This document shows, piece by piece, positions 8,338 through 16,816 of a stretch of 64,000 nucleotides of DNA. Positions within the stretch are counted from its first letter, which is position 1. Each line of letters opens with the position of its first letter. The notes below the pieces were generated by a model. The model was not told the DNA's origin, searched no databases, and saw nothing but the letters and a program-made list of their open reading frames with translations. The stretch is from Rothia koreensis (GTDB lineage: Bacteria; Actinomycetota; Actinomycetes; Actinomycetales; Micrococcaceae), in assembly GCF_004136575.1 (NCBI RefSeq), contig NZ_NOIQ01000003.1, forward strand, positions 62,001-126,000, read 5' to 3'. The position numbers and the translations under genes were made by a program.

Positions 8338-9813
8338 CTACTGGTCGTCGCCGAACCAACCGGTCACGGCCGGGGCGGTGTTGTGGTAGATGTGCTTCGT
8401 CTCCTGGTACTCGCCGAGCCCGTGCAGACCCAGTTCGCGACCGATGCCGGACTGCTTCATGCCGCCCCATTCGGCCTGCGGCAGGTAGGGGTGGAAGTCG
8501 TTGATCCAGATGGTTCCGTGGCGCAGGCGGGACGCGATGCGCTCGGCCCGGCCGGCGTCGTTCGTCCAGACGGCGCCCGCGAGTCCGTAGAAGGTGTCGT
8601 TGGCCGTGGCCACGGCCTCGTCCTCGGTCGTGAAGGTCTCGATGGTCACCACGGGACCGAAGGCCTCGTCGCGCACCACCGACATGCCCCGACGCACCTG
8701 GTCGATCACGGTCGGCTTGTAGTAGTAGCCCTGCGCGAGGTCACCCTCGGTTGCCCACTCACCACCGCAACGGATCCGGGCGCCTTCCTCGACGCCGGCC
8801 TTCACGTAGTCGGTCACCTTCTGGCGGTGCTGCTCCGAGATCAGCGCGCCGGTTTCGGCGTTCTCGTCGAAAGGACCCCCGATCCTGATCTTCTCGGCGC
8901 GACGCACGAGCTCCGCGGTGAATTCCTCGGCGATCGACTCCTCGACGACGATCCGGGAGCCCGCCGAGCACACCTGGCCGGAGTGCACGAATGCGCCGTT
9001 CAGGGCGTTGTCCACGGCGGCGTCGAAATCGGCGTCGGCGAAGACCACATTGGGGTTCTTCCCTCCGAGCTCCAGGGCGATCTTCTTGACCGTTGCCGCT
9101 GCGGCGGCCGCAATCTTCCGGCCCGTGACCAGACCGCCGGTGAAGGAGATCAGGTCGACGTCCGGGTGCGAGGACAGGGGAGCGCCGGCCTCCGCGCCCG
9201 CGCCCAGAACAAGGTTCCCGACGCCGGCCGGCAGGCCGAGCTCGTCCAGGATGTCCATCAGCAGGATGGCCGTGTGAGGGGTCAGCTCCGCGGGCTTGAG
9301 AACGAAGGTGTTGCCGGCCGCCAGAGCGGGGGCGACCTTCCAGGCGACCTGGAGGAGCGGATAGTTCCAGGGAGTGATCATGCCGCAGACACCCACGGGC
9401 TCGGTCACCACGCGGGAGGACACGTTCGGATCGCCCGCGTCCACTTCGCGCCCGGCGTCCTGGCCGGCGATCTTGCCGTAGTACTGGAAGCATGCCGCGA
9501 TGTCGTCCATGTCGAGCTCGGATTCGACCAGGCGCTTGCCCGTGTCCAAGGACTCGGCCCGAGCGAATTCGTCCTTGCGCTCACGCAACCGGCGGGCGAC
9601 GTCGAGGAGGAAGTCTCCTCGCTCGGGTGCGGTGGACTGCCACGCGCCGTCGTCGAATGCAGCGCGCGCCGCGGCGATCGCGGACTCCGTGTCGGCCGAG
9701 GTCGCTTCGGCCACGACTCCCACCTCGGTGCCGTCGGCGGGGCAGACGATGGTGCGGGTCCCGCCTTCGGACGCGGGGACCCACCGGCCGTTGATGTACA
9801 GCGTGTTACTCAC
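8338..9813 (-). CDS. betB: Betaine-aldehyde dehydrogenase
   Basis: 491 aa, normal length. It oxidises betaine aldehyde to glycine betaine with NAD(P)+. Aldehyde dehydrogenase residues are all visible: Asn150 in PWN, Lys173 in VLKPAE, the nucleotide loop SFTGGLVTGRKIA, Glu248 in LELGGKNPN, and nucleophile Cys282 in SGQVCSAGSR. The GTG start overlaps the betT stop by 4 bp (GTGA), so the two are translationally coupled. Because CodA can itself oxidise the aldehyde, BetB probably acts as a fast drain for a toxic intermediate. That last point is inference. Confidence 0.92.
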   Translation of the reverse strand: MSNTLYINGRWVPASEGGTRTIVCPADGTEVGVVAEATSADTESAIAAARAAFDDGAWQSTAPERGDFLLDVARRLRERKDEFARAESLDTGKRLVESELDMDDIAACFQYYGKIAGQDAGREVDAGDPNVSSRVVTEPVGVCGMITPWNYPLLQVAWKVAPALAAGNTFVLKPAELTPHTAILLMDILDELGLPAGVGNLVLGAGAEAGAPLSSHPDVDLISFTGGLVTGRKIAAAAAATVKKIALELGGKNPNVVFADADFDAAVDNALNGAFVHSGQVCSAGSRIVVEESIAEEFTAELVRRAEKIRIGGPFDENAETGALISEQHRQKVTDYVKAGVEEGARIRCGGEWATEGDLAQGYYYKPTVIDQVRRGMSVVRDEAFGPVVTIETFTTEDEAVATANDTFYGLAGAVWTNDAGRAERIASRLRHGTIWINDFHPYLPQAEWGGMKQSGIGRELGLHGLGEYQETKHIYHNTAPAVTGWFGDDQ

Positions 9814-12053
9814 TGATTTCCTTCCTTCGTCGCGGAATTCTCCGTGTTCTCATGATCCGCCACAGGGACGTCCAGCGGTGCCGTGAAGTCCATGGACCAG
9901 TCGGTCGTGGCCATGGACGAACCGATGATCTCGGTCGAGCCCGCCTCCTCGACGGTCGGTCCGCTGATGCGGATGAATTCGATGTGACGTTCGTGGTTGT
10001 CCAGAACATCGTGGATGAGCTGCTCCTTCGTGTACCCGTAGACGTCGTAGCCACGGGAGCCCGTCAGGGCGAAGGGCTCGAGGCGGTAGTAGTTGTCCTC
10101 GGTGCGCGCCGGACTGAGCAGATACCCCGGCGTCGGCCAGGCGACCGGGTACACCTGGTACGTGAAATCGCGCTCGCCGTCCATCCTCTCCGTCAGCGTG
10201 ACGTACGGGATGGTGGTCGCGAAGTCGACCCCGTGCTCGACGACGGCGTCCACGCCCTCGGCGCGCAGGGCCTCCCCGACCTCGTCCAGGGCAGGGGCCA
10301 CCACGGTCCGGACGTACCGCGTGGCGGACCTCCGGCCGGGGTAGGAGACCGAGCGGCTCAGGCGCTGGCGCCAACTCCGGGTCTGGGACGAGGGCTCGAT
10401 CGACGCCGCGCGGTTGGCCGCGCGCACACCGGCGAATGCGGCCTCTCGGGATTCCATGTCCGCGCCCTCGACCCGCAGCGCTTTCCACAGGCCGAACATG
10501 ACCAGGTAGAGGACGATCGCGAAGGGGAGGCCGAACACGATCGTCGCCGACTGCAGCGTCGCAATACCTCCGATCAGGAGCATGGCCAGAGTCAGCAGAC
10601 CCGTGGCCGCGGCCCAGAAGATCCGCATCCACTTGGGGCCGTCCTGGTTGGGGTCCTCGATCTTCGAGGCAAAGTTCGACATGACCAGGGCGCCCGAGTC
10701 GGCGCTGGTCACGTAGAACAGCAGACCCGTGAAAGTCGCCACGGCCGCAGCGGCCGTCGCCCCCGGGTACTGGCCGAGGAGGGTGTAGAAGGCCTGCTCC
10801 GGTGTGTTCATGATCGAATCGCCGAAGGCCGTGTTCTTCTGCTCGTAGATCAGGTTCAAGGCGGAATTGCCGAAGATCGAGATCCAGATCAGGATGAACG
10901 CGAACGGGATGGTCAGGGTTCCCACCACGAACTGGCGAATCGTGCGGCCGCGGGAGATGCGGGCCAGGAACAACCCCACGAACGGGGACCACGCGACCCA
11001 CCAGGCCCAGAAGAACAGGGTCCAGGTGTTCATCCAGTCGGTCGGGTGGTCGAAGGCCATCGCGTCCAGGGTCATGCCGGGGAAGCGGCTGAGGTAATCG
11101 CCCAGGTTCATGACCAAGCCGTTCATCAGGAAGTCGGTGTCGCCGAAGACCAGGACGTACAGCAGCAGGGCGAGGGCCAGGTAGATGTTCAGCTCGGAGA
11201 GGCGGCGGATGCCCTTGTCGACGCCGGACACCGCGGAGGCGATCGCCATGAGGACCGAGACCGCGATGAGTCCGGCCTGGACGCCGACGCTCTGAGGGAC
11301 GTCGAACAGGAACTGCAACCCGTAGTTGATCTGCACGACGCCGATTCCGAGCGACGTCGCCACACCGAACACGGTTCCGAGCAGAGCTGAGATGTCGACG
11401 GCGTCGCCCGCCGCTCCTTTGATGCGTTTGCCGATGATCGGGTACAGGGCGGAGCGGATCGACAGCGGCAGGTTGAACCGGTAGGCGAAGTAGCCGAAGG
11501 CGAGGCCCATCAGCGCGTACATTCCCCAACCGGTCAGCCCGTAGTGGAACAGGGTCCAGACGACGGCCTGGCGGGCGGCCTCAGCGGTCTCACCGTTGCC
11601 CTGCGCGGGGCCGTAGTACTGCGTGACCGGTTCCAGGACGGAATAGAACATGAGGTCGACGCCGATGCCCGCGGCGAAGAGCATCGCGGCCCAGGAGAAC
11701 AACGGGAACTGCGGGCGCGAATGGTCCGGGCCGAGGCGAATCTTCCCTTGTCTGCTCGCCGCCACGACGATGATGAACACGACCACGGCGGTGCCGGTCA
11801 GGATGTAGAACCACCCGAAGTTCTGGGACACCCAGGCGACCACGGTCCCCAGGACGCTGCTGGCCGAGTCCGGGGCCAGGAGCGCCCAGAGGGAGATCGC
11901 AACGACGCCCAGGGCGGCGCCCAGAAAGACCTTCCAGTTGGTGGTCATCGGGGCGTATCGGTGGGCTCCGGTCGGAGGGTTGGCCGAGTCGGGAGTGGGG
12001 GACGGTTCCTGGGAACGAGTAGGGGCTGCTGTGCTGTCTTCGGGTCTGTTCAT
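9810..12053 (-). CDS. betT: BCCT-family choline transporter (BetT type)
   Basis: 747 aa secondary transporter that should import choline into the cell. Twelve hydrophobic segments follow a 38-residue polar N-terminus (ATG 12053). The segments FAAGIGVDLMFYSVLEPVTQ, TLFHYGLTGWGMYALMG and FWAWWVAWSPFVGLFLARIS match E. coli BetT closely, including the aromatic choline-binding region. The long cytoplasmic C-terminus (~230 residues) is shared with BetT too (YYRLEPF ... YTKEQLIHDVLDNHERHIEFI). In that family it senses osmotic stress. It is the first gene of the betT-betB-codA operon, behind a promoter with a short palindrome. The C-terminus and operon context argue against a general betaine carrier such as BetP. 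Confidence 0.9.
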   Translation of the reverse strand: MNRPEDSTAAPTRSQEPSPTPDSANPPTGAHRYAPMTTNWKVFLGAALGVVAISLWALLAPDSASSVLGTVVAWVSQNFGWFYILTGTAVVVFIIVVAASRQGKIRLGPDHSRPQFPLFSWAAMLFAAGIGVDLMFYSVLEPVTQYYGPAQGNGETAEAARQAVVWTLFHYGLTGWGMYALMGLAFGYFAYRFNLPLSIRSALYPIIGKRIKGAAGDAVDISALLGTVFGVATSLGIGVVQINYGLQFLFDVPQSVGVQAGLIAVSVLMAIASAVSGVDKGIRRLSELNIYLALALLLYVLVFGDTDFLMNGLVMNLGDYLSRFPGMTLDAMAFDHPTDWMNTWTLFFWAWWVAWSPFVGLFLARISRGRTIRQFVVGTLTIPFAFILIWISIFGNSALNLIYEQKNTAFGDSIMNTPEQAFYTLLGQYPGATAAAAVATFTGLLFYVTSADSGALVMSNFASKIEDPNQDGPKWMRIFWAAATGLLTLAMLLIGGIATLQSATIVFGLPFAIVLYLVMFGLWKALRVEGADMESREAAFAGVRAANRAASIEPSSQTRSWRQRLSRSVSYPGRRSATRYVRTVVAPALDEVGEALRAEGVDAVVEHGVDFATTIPYVTLTERMDGERDFTYQVYPVAWPTPGYLLSPARTEDNYYRLEPFALTGSRGYDVYGYTKEQLIHDVLDNHERHIEFIRISGPTVEEAGSTEIIGSSMATTDWSMDFTAPLDVPVADHENTENSATKEGNQ

Positions 12054-12080
12054 GGAGTCTCTGCGATCGGTTGCGTACTG

Positions 12081-12095
12081 ATAAGTCTGCTTATA
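12081..12095 (-). promoter_or_regulatory. Predicted -10 box and palindromic operator upstream of betT
   Basis: The 14-bp palindrome ATAAG-TCTG-CTTAT (12081-12094) sits about 28 bp before the betT ATG. It overlaps a TATAAG -10-like box on the minus strand (12095-12090). Small palindromes over the -10 box are typical targets of TetR-type repressors such as BetI, but no regulator gene is adjacent. Confidence 0.4.
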
Positions 12096-12179
12096 TCCAG
12101 CCGATCAACATTAGCCCATAGCCTCGTGGTGCTGGTACTTGATGTCGTCACCGTTCACTCGACGGACGACGTCGTGCTG

Positions 12180-15100
12180 TCAGCCTTCGAGGAGACCCCG
12201 GATGTCTTCGGCACCGAAGGCCGAGGAGAAGATCTCGCCCTCGTCCATCACGGCGTCGAACAGAGCCGCCTTGGACTCCTTGAGGTCCATGACTTTCTCC
12301 TCGATGGTTCCCGAGGACACGAGCCGATAGACCATGACATTGCGTTTTTGCCCGATGCGGTGCGTCCGGTCCACGGCCTGCGCCTCGGCCGCAGGGTTCC
12401 ACCACGGATCCATGATGAAGCAGTAGTCGGCCGCGGTCAGATTCAGCCCGAATCCGCCGGCCTTGAGGCTGATCAGGAAAATCGGTGCCTTGCCCTCGTT
12501 GAAGGCGTCCAGGACCGCCCCACGGTCCCTCGTCGAACCATCGAGGTACAGGTAGGGGATGCCCTCCTCGTCCAGCACCTGGCCGATGAGCTTGAGGAAA
12601 CTGGTGAACTGGCTGAACACCAGGGCCCTGTGCCCGTCCTGGATGATTTCCGGCAACTGCTCCCTGAGATAGGACAGTTTCGAGGACTCGACGTCCCGTT
12701 GCTCCTCGTCGACGAGCCCCGCGGCCAAGGACAACCTGCGCAGCATCGTGAGGGACTGGAAAATGGTGAACCTGTTCTTGTCCATGTCCTGGAGCAGACC
12801 GAGGATCTTCTGACGCTCCCGCTGGAGCCTCGTGTCGTAGACCTTGCGGTGCTCCTCGGTGAGGCCCAGATCGACTCTGTGCTCCTGCTTCTCCGGAAGT
12901 TCGGCCGCCACGAGCTCTTTGGTGCGGCGCATCATCAACGGACGAATCCTCTTGCGCAGTCTGGGCAGGGCGTCCGGTGCCTCGCCGCTCGAGATGGGCT
13001 TGGCGTAGAAGTCGCGGAACTTCCTGGCCGAGGGGAACAGGCCGGGTGCCGCGATCGAGAACATGGACCACAGCTCCATCAGGTCGTTCTCCATCGGGGT
13101 GCCGGTCACGACCAGAGTGAACCGGGTCGGCAGATCGCGGGCGATGCGATGGGCCTTGGTCTTGGCGTTCTTGATGAACTGTGCCTCGTCCAGCACCAGA
13201 CCGGTCAGCCCGAGTTCGCCGTACTGGTCGCCGTCGATCCTGAGCAGAGCGTAGGAAGTGATGACGACGTCGGCACCTTCCGTCCGCTCGGCGACCGAGG
13301 ACTTCGCCTTGGCCGAGGTGGAGGTGACCAACGCGGTGCTGAGGGTCGGGGCGAAGCGGGCGATCTCCCGCTCCCAGTTGGGGGCCACCGACGTCGGTGC
13401 CACGACCAGGAAACGGGGGCGCTGGCCGGCGTCGGACCGTTCCTTCTCGTGGACCTCGAAGGCGTGCAGGAACATCGCGATGGCCTGGACGGTTTTGCCC
13501 AGACCCATGTCATCCGCGAGCACGCCGCCGAGCCGGTGGTCGTACAGGAAGGAGAGCCACCTGAACCCCTCGAGCTGGTACGGACGCAGTTGCGCCGTCA
13601 GGTTCTCCGGCAATTCGGCCTGGGGAATCTCCTCGAGCTCGAGGAGCGACTGGACCGACTCGTTCCATTCCTCGGCCACACGGACGTCCGTCGCGAGGTC
13701 CTCCAGATCTTCCCAGAGGCCGGCCTGGTGGCGGCTGATCTGCAGCGGGGCAGACTCGTCGCGCAGTTGGCGGGCCTCGGACATCAGGTCGCGGAGCTTC
13801 TGGAATTCGGGCCGGTCGAGCCGGAAGTAGGAACCGTCGCCCAGGAGGAGGTGCTTCTGGCCGGAATCGAGCGCCCTGAAGATGTCGGCGAAGGGCACGT
13901 ACCAGTTTCCGGCACGAACGGTGACTCCCAGATCGAACCAGTCACGGTCGCCGGTCGATTCGACCGACACCGTGATCTGCGTGTCCGCATCCAGGGACTT
14001 GAACTCAGGAATGTCCCCCTGGGTGCGGACCGTGACGCCCGGCAGGGCCTCGACCGCGGGTATCACCCGTTCGACCAGGTCATGGGTCTCCCAACCGGAG
14101 CAGTTCGTGTGCCGGAACGACATTTCGGGCAGAACCCGGCGCACCTCGGAGACCACCGCCTGCTCGAGCTCGTTGTCCCGAATCTCCCGGAAGGGATCCG
14201 GGCGGCCGACGATCACGGGAACGCTGACACGGTCCTCGCCGTCCGCCCCCTCGGACCCCGGATCCTCTGCGGGGTCATCGGGCCACCGCACGGGAGATTT
14301 CGGGTAATTCCAGAACCAGTCCGACGACGCCGGGAACACCGTGCTGCTCTCTTCGGCAGGTTCGTGGAAGGTCACTTCGAGCACCAGTTCGGGGATCTCG
14401 ACCTCGGGCAACGCGGAGGCGGCGTCGCCCTCGGGGACGATGCTGACCCGGCGAGCGATCTGCGGGTAGAAGTCCTCGGCGAAATCCCTGATGTCCGATT
14501 CGGGGATCGACAGGGCGCCGTCCTCCGCAATCGACCGTGCGAGCGGATTCGGCGGCTCGGACAGGGGCAGGAAGAGGACTTCGGTATCCTCCGAAATCCA
14601 TCCCACGTCCACGGCACGGGTCGCCAGTTCGGGCAGCGGCGAGGGCCGGGTGGTCTGCCAGGTGCCGGAATCCTGCGCTTCGCTGACGTATTGCGCGTGC
14701 ACCGAACCGCCCAGCGCAACATACGCTTGGGGAGAGCGCGGGTTGCCGAGGGGGAAGAGGGACTGCCCGGGAACCCAGGTGGTCTCCTGGTCCCCGTCCT
14801 CATCCGTCGGTGGCCCGAGAGGAAGCCGAAGACCGGGGGAAATCTCCAGGCCACCGGATTCGTCCTTGTCCACCCGCAACTCGAGTTCCGTGTCCGGAGC
14901 CAGCCCGAGGGACACGGGCCTTCCTCGGACGAGGATCGTGATGTCGATCGAGGCGGCCCTCTCCAAGAGGTCCCAGACCAGGGGAGACGTCACGTGCTCG
15001 AGGGAGAGATGATCGTGCGACGACACGTAGGGACTCTGATCCGCATGGACCACGGCGTAGAACTCGCGGAACCACGAGGCCTGGTCCTCGGGAATGCCGA

Positions 15101-15875
15101 GGTCCGGCATCGAGGACTTGGAGAACTCGCCCCAGCTCAGCCCGCCCTTGATCCATTTGCCCCGTGCTCCCAATTTCAACGGGCGTGCGGTGATGCGGAC
15201 CGGGGCCGCCGCATCCCCGCCGTGCAGGCCCAACCCATGATGACGGGGAACCTCGAAGTCCAGGTCCAAGGCGCTGGGAACGTTCTGACCGACGACCTGG
15301 CGCTGGGACTGGAGGGCTCGCGTCATCCGGCGACGCCACGAGGACTGCATCTCGCCCAGGGCACGGTTCGAGGACCGGTTCGCGGTCTCCGTGGCAGAAA
15401 AGTCGGTGAAGGTTTCCGCGGCGGAGGCGGGAACCTGCACCCCGGACTGTTCGGACCAGCGGCGGACCGCATCCGGCAGGGCACCGCGGTCGGAATTCCT
15501 CTCCTGCGTTTCACCACCGGACGACGCCGATCTGATCGGTTGGCTCTCGGACGGCTCGCCCCAGCCGCCCTCGTGGAACCAGCCCAGCAGCGCGGCCACG
15601 ACGTGCTTGCAATTGGTGCCCACCGGGCACGAGCAGAACGAGTGGAACGGAGCGGAGTGGGTGACCTTTTCCTCGGGGAAAATGACGGTTTGTGAATACG
15701 TCTGGCGCTGGCTGCCGGAGACCTTGGCCGAGAACGTCAGGCTGTCGGCGTCGTAGGTCGCGGAGAGCACCTTGCCCGCGCGGTAGTAGCGCTCACCGCG
15801 ACCGAACGCGTTGTGTCCGGCCGCGGAGATGATCTGTGCGACGGACACCGGCAACTGCTGGGCGGGAAATGGCAT
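12180..15875 (-). CDS. SNF2-family DEAD/DEAH helicase with N-terminal SWIM zinc finger
   Basis: 1231 aa. I chose ATG 15875 (after GGAAGTT) because the next upstream codons in frame lack family-like sequence. The SWIM motif is CSCPVGTNCKH, with Cys81, Cys83, Cys89 and His91. A long middle region of unknown fold follows. Then come the two RecA lobes: Walker A DDMGLGKTVQ (about 788), motif II LVLDEAQFIK (about 895, DEAQ rather than DEAH), TGTPMENDLMELW, and motif VI DRTHRIGQKRNV (about 1171). Such proteins are ATP-driven translocases on double-stranded DNA or remodel protein-DNA complexes. The bacterial substrate is not known. Neighbouring genes give no firm clue, though a VapC-like toxin lies upstream. 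Confidence 0.88.
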   Translation of the reverse strand: MPFPAQQLPVSVAQIISAAGHNAFGRGERYYRAGKVLSATYDADSLTFSAKVSGSQRQTYSQTVIFPEEKVTHSAPFHSFCSCPVGTNCKHVVAALLGWFHEGGWGEPSESQPIRSASSGGETQERNSDRGALPDAVRRWSEQSGVQVPASAAETFTDFSATETANRSSNRALGEMQSSWRRRMTRALQSQRQVVGQNVPSALDLDFEVPRHHGLGLHGGDAAAPVRITARPLKLGARGKWIKGGLSWGEFSKSSMPDLGIPEDQASWFREFYAVVHADQSPYVSSHDHLSLEHVTSPLVWDLLERAASIDITILVRGRPVSLGLAPDTELELRVDKDESGGLEISPGLRLPLGPPTDEDGDQETTWVPGQSLFPLGNPRSPQAYVALGGSVHAQYVSEAQDSGTWQTTRPSPLPELATRAVDVGWISEDTEVLFLPLSEPPNPLARSIAEDGALSIPESDIRDFAEDFYPQIARRVSIVPEGDAASALPEVEIPELVLEVTFHEPAEESSTVFPASSDWFWNYPKSPVRWPDDPAEDPGSEGADGEDRVSVPVIVGRPDPFREIRDNELEQAVVSEVRRVLPEMSFRHTNCSGWETHDLVERVIPAVEALPGVTVRTQGDIPEFKSLDADTQITVSVESTGDRDWFDLGVTVRAGNWYVPFADIFRALDSGQKHLLLGDGSYFRLDRPEFQKLRDLMSEARQLRDESAPLQISRHQAGLWEDLEDLATDVRVAEEWNESVQSLLELEEIPQAELPENLTAQLRPYQLEGFRWLSFLYDHRLGGVLADDMGLGKTVQAIAMFLHAFEVHEKERSDAGQRPRFLVVAPTSVAPNWEREIARFAPTLSTALVTSTSAKAKSSVAERTEGADVVITSYALLRIDGDQYGELGLTGLVLDEAQFIKNAKTKAHRIARDLPTRFTLVVTGTPMENDLMELWSMFSIAAPGLFPSARKFRDFYAKPISSGEAPDALPRLRKRIRPLMMRRTKELVAAELPEKQEHRVDLGLTEEHRKVYDTRLQRERQKILGLLQDMDKNRFTIFQSLTMLRRLSLAAGLVDEEQRDVESSKLSYLREQLPEIIQDGHRALVFSQFTSFLKLIGQVLDEEGIPYLYLDGSTRDRGAVLDAFNEGKAPIFLISLKAGGFGLNLTAADYCFIMDPWWNPAAEAQAVDRTHRIGQKRNVMVYRLVSSGTIEEKVMDLKESKAALFDAVMDEGEIFSSAFGAEDIRGLLEG

Positions 15876-16111
15876 AACTTCCAATCTAGTACTTCTGCGA
15901 AGACATTGAGAGGTGGGTCTTTTCATCTCGGCCCCTCCCTGGGTATGCTGAGGAACAGCTTCAAGAGACTCAACTGCAAAGCTCCGACTTGGTTGAGCGC
16001 CAACCCCATGTTCACGGGTGGTTCGGATGACGAAGCGGTCTATATTCGCCGTTCGCGGCAGAAGTAGTTTGGTATAGGCAAGAGCATCGAAAGGATTGCG
16101 CGCTCGCGCTG

Positions 16112-16303
16112 ATGGCAATGTCCCACAATTCCGCCCGCCCCGATTTTTCTGCGGCAATTCCTGTTTCCCGCGGCTACCAGGCCATGAGCATCCAGGAATA
16201 TGCCCGGGTCGATTCCGCGCGGTCCGAATTCCTCAACTTCCTCCTGGCGCCGGCCGGAACGGGTGAGCCGATCGTCGATCTGGCGGTGGGCAGCGCCGCA
16301 TGA
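16112..16303 (+). CDS. Small protein, possible antitoxin of the PIN-domain gene
   Basis: 63 aa. ATG 16112 or ATG 16118 could be the start, and no close ribosome site separates them. The stop overlaps the start of the PIN-domain gene in an ATGA tetranucleotide, the usual antitoxin-toxin arrangement. The sequence has no recognisable ribbon-helix-helix, AbrB or Phd motif. Its C-terminal part (FLNFLLAPAGTGEPIVDLAV) could be a toxin-binding segment. The antitoxin role rests on position alone. A truncated or degraded VapB is an alternative. Confidence 0.5.
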   Translation: MAMSHNSARPDFSAAIPVSRGYQAMSIQEYARVDSARSEFLNFLLAPAGTGEPIVDLAVGSAA

Positions 16304-16740
16304 GTTCAGGCTCGAGAGGCCTGTTGCTCGATTCGGACGTCCTCGCGGAGATCCGACGTTCACGGCCGAACCCCACGATCGTCGCTTTCCTGCGCCGCCG
16401 CGCCCATCGGACCCTCTTTCTCTCCACGCTCTCCTTGGGGGAGCTCAGGGGGCTGTATCCCCAGCCCGAAACGGAACGTTGGTTGGACGAACTCGTCGAA
16501 CGGTTCGCCGGGCACGTGCTCGAGGTGGACTCCCGGGTGGCTCGGGAATGGGCGGGAAGGTCCACGCCCCAGTCGATCCTTCGTCTGGGCAAGAGTCCCG
16601 GCGCGTCCTGGACGGGAGCCGCGGTCGAGGGGCTCGTCGCGGCGACCGCGCGGGTCCACGATCTGACCGTGATCTCGTCCAAGTCGGAAACTTATCGTTC
16701 GTGGGGCGTCGAAGCGCTCGACCCCTGGACGGAGGCCTAG
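16300..16740 (+). CDS. PIN-domain protein, VapC/FitB-like toxin
   Basis: 146 aa, usual VapC length. The first acidic site is LLLDSDVLAE (Asp11/Asp13) and the second is Glu48 in LSLGELRG. At the third site, where VapC proteins have Asp in D-A-x-I-A-A-T, this protein has Glu110 (EGLVAATA). The following strand ends VISSKSETY in place of the common TRNxxDF. PIN toxins cleave RNA with Mg2+. The substitution to Glu may keep activity, but the altered last motif raises doubt. It is coupled to the small gene before it by a 4-bp overlap. Two hairpins follow the stop codon. Confidence 0.78.
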   Translation: MSSGSRGLLLDSDVLAEIRRSRPNPTIVAFLRRRAHRTLFLSTLSLGELRGLYPQPETERWLDELVERFAGHVLEVDSRVAREWAGRSTPQSILRLGKSPGASWTGAAVEGLVAATARVHDLTVISSKSETYRSWGVEALDPWTEA

Positions 16741-16773
16741 GCCGGCTGCGCCGGCAGTCCGCCCGAGGGCGGA
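16741..16773. terminator. Two adjacent hairpins between convergent genes
   Basis: GCCGGC-TGC-GCCGGC (16741-16755) is followed at once by TCCGCCC-GA-GGGCGGA (16758-16773). They begin directly after the PIN-gene stop and lie 44 bp from the end of the glycosyltransferase on the other strand. The short loops weaken the case for each alone. Confidence 0.45.
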
Positions 16774-16816
16774 GCCGGGGGAGACGGGACCGGGGAACGG
16801 GCCCGGGGGATCGGGG

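Noticed and set aside
11544-15695. Plus-strand open frame of 1383 codons opposite the SNF2 gene and betT
   Set aside because: It is antisense to two clear protein families and has the Gly/Arg/Asp/His-rich composition typical of high-GC shadow frames.
15945-16067. Possible 40-residue basic peptide upstream of the PIN locus
   Set aside because: No ribosome site and no known motif. The only hint is a nearby TATGCT box, which is not enough to call a gene.
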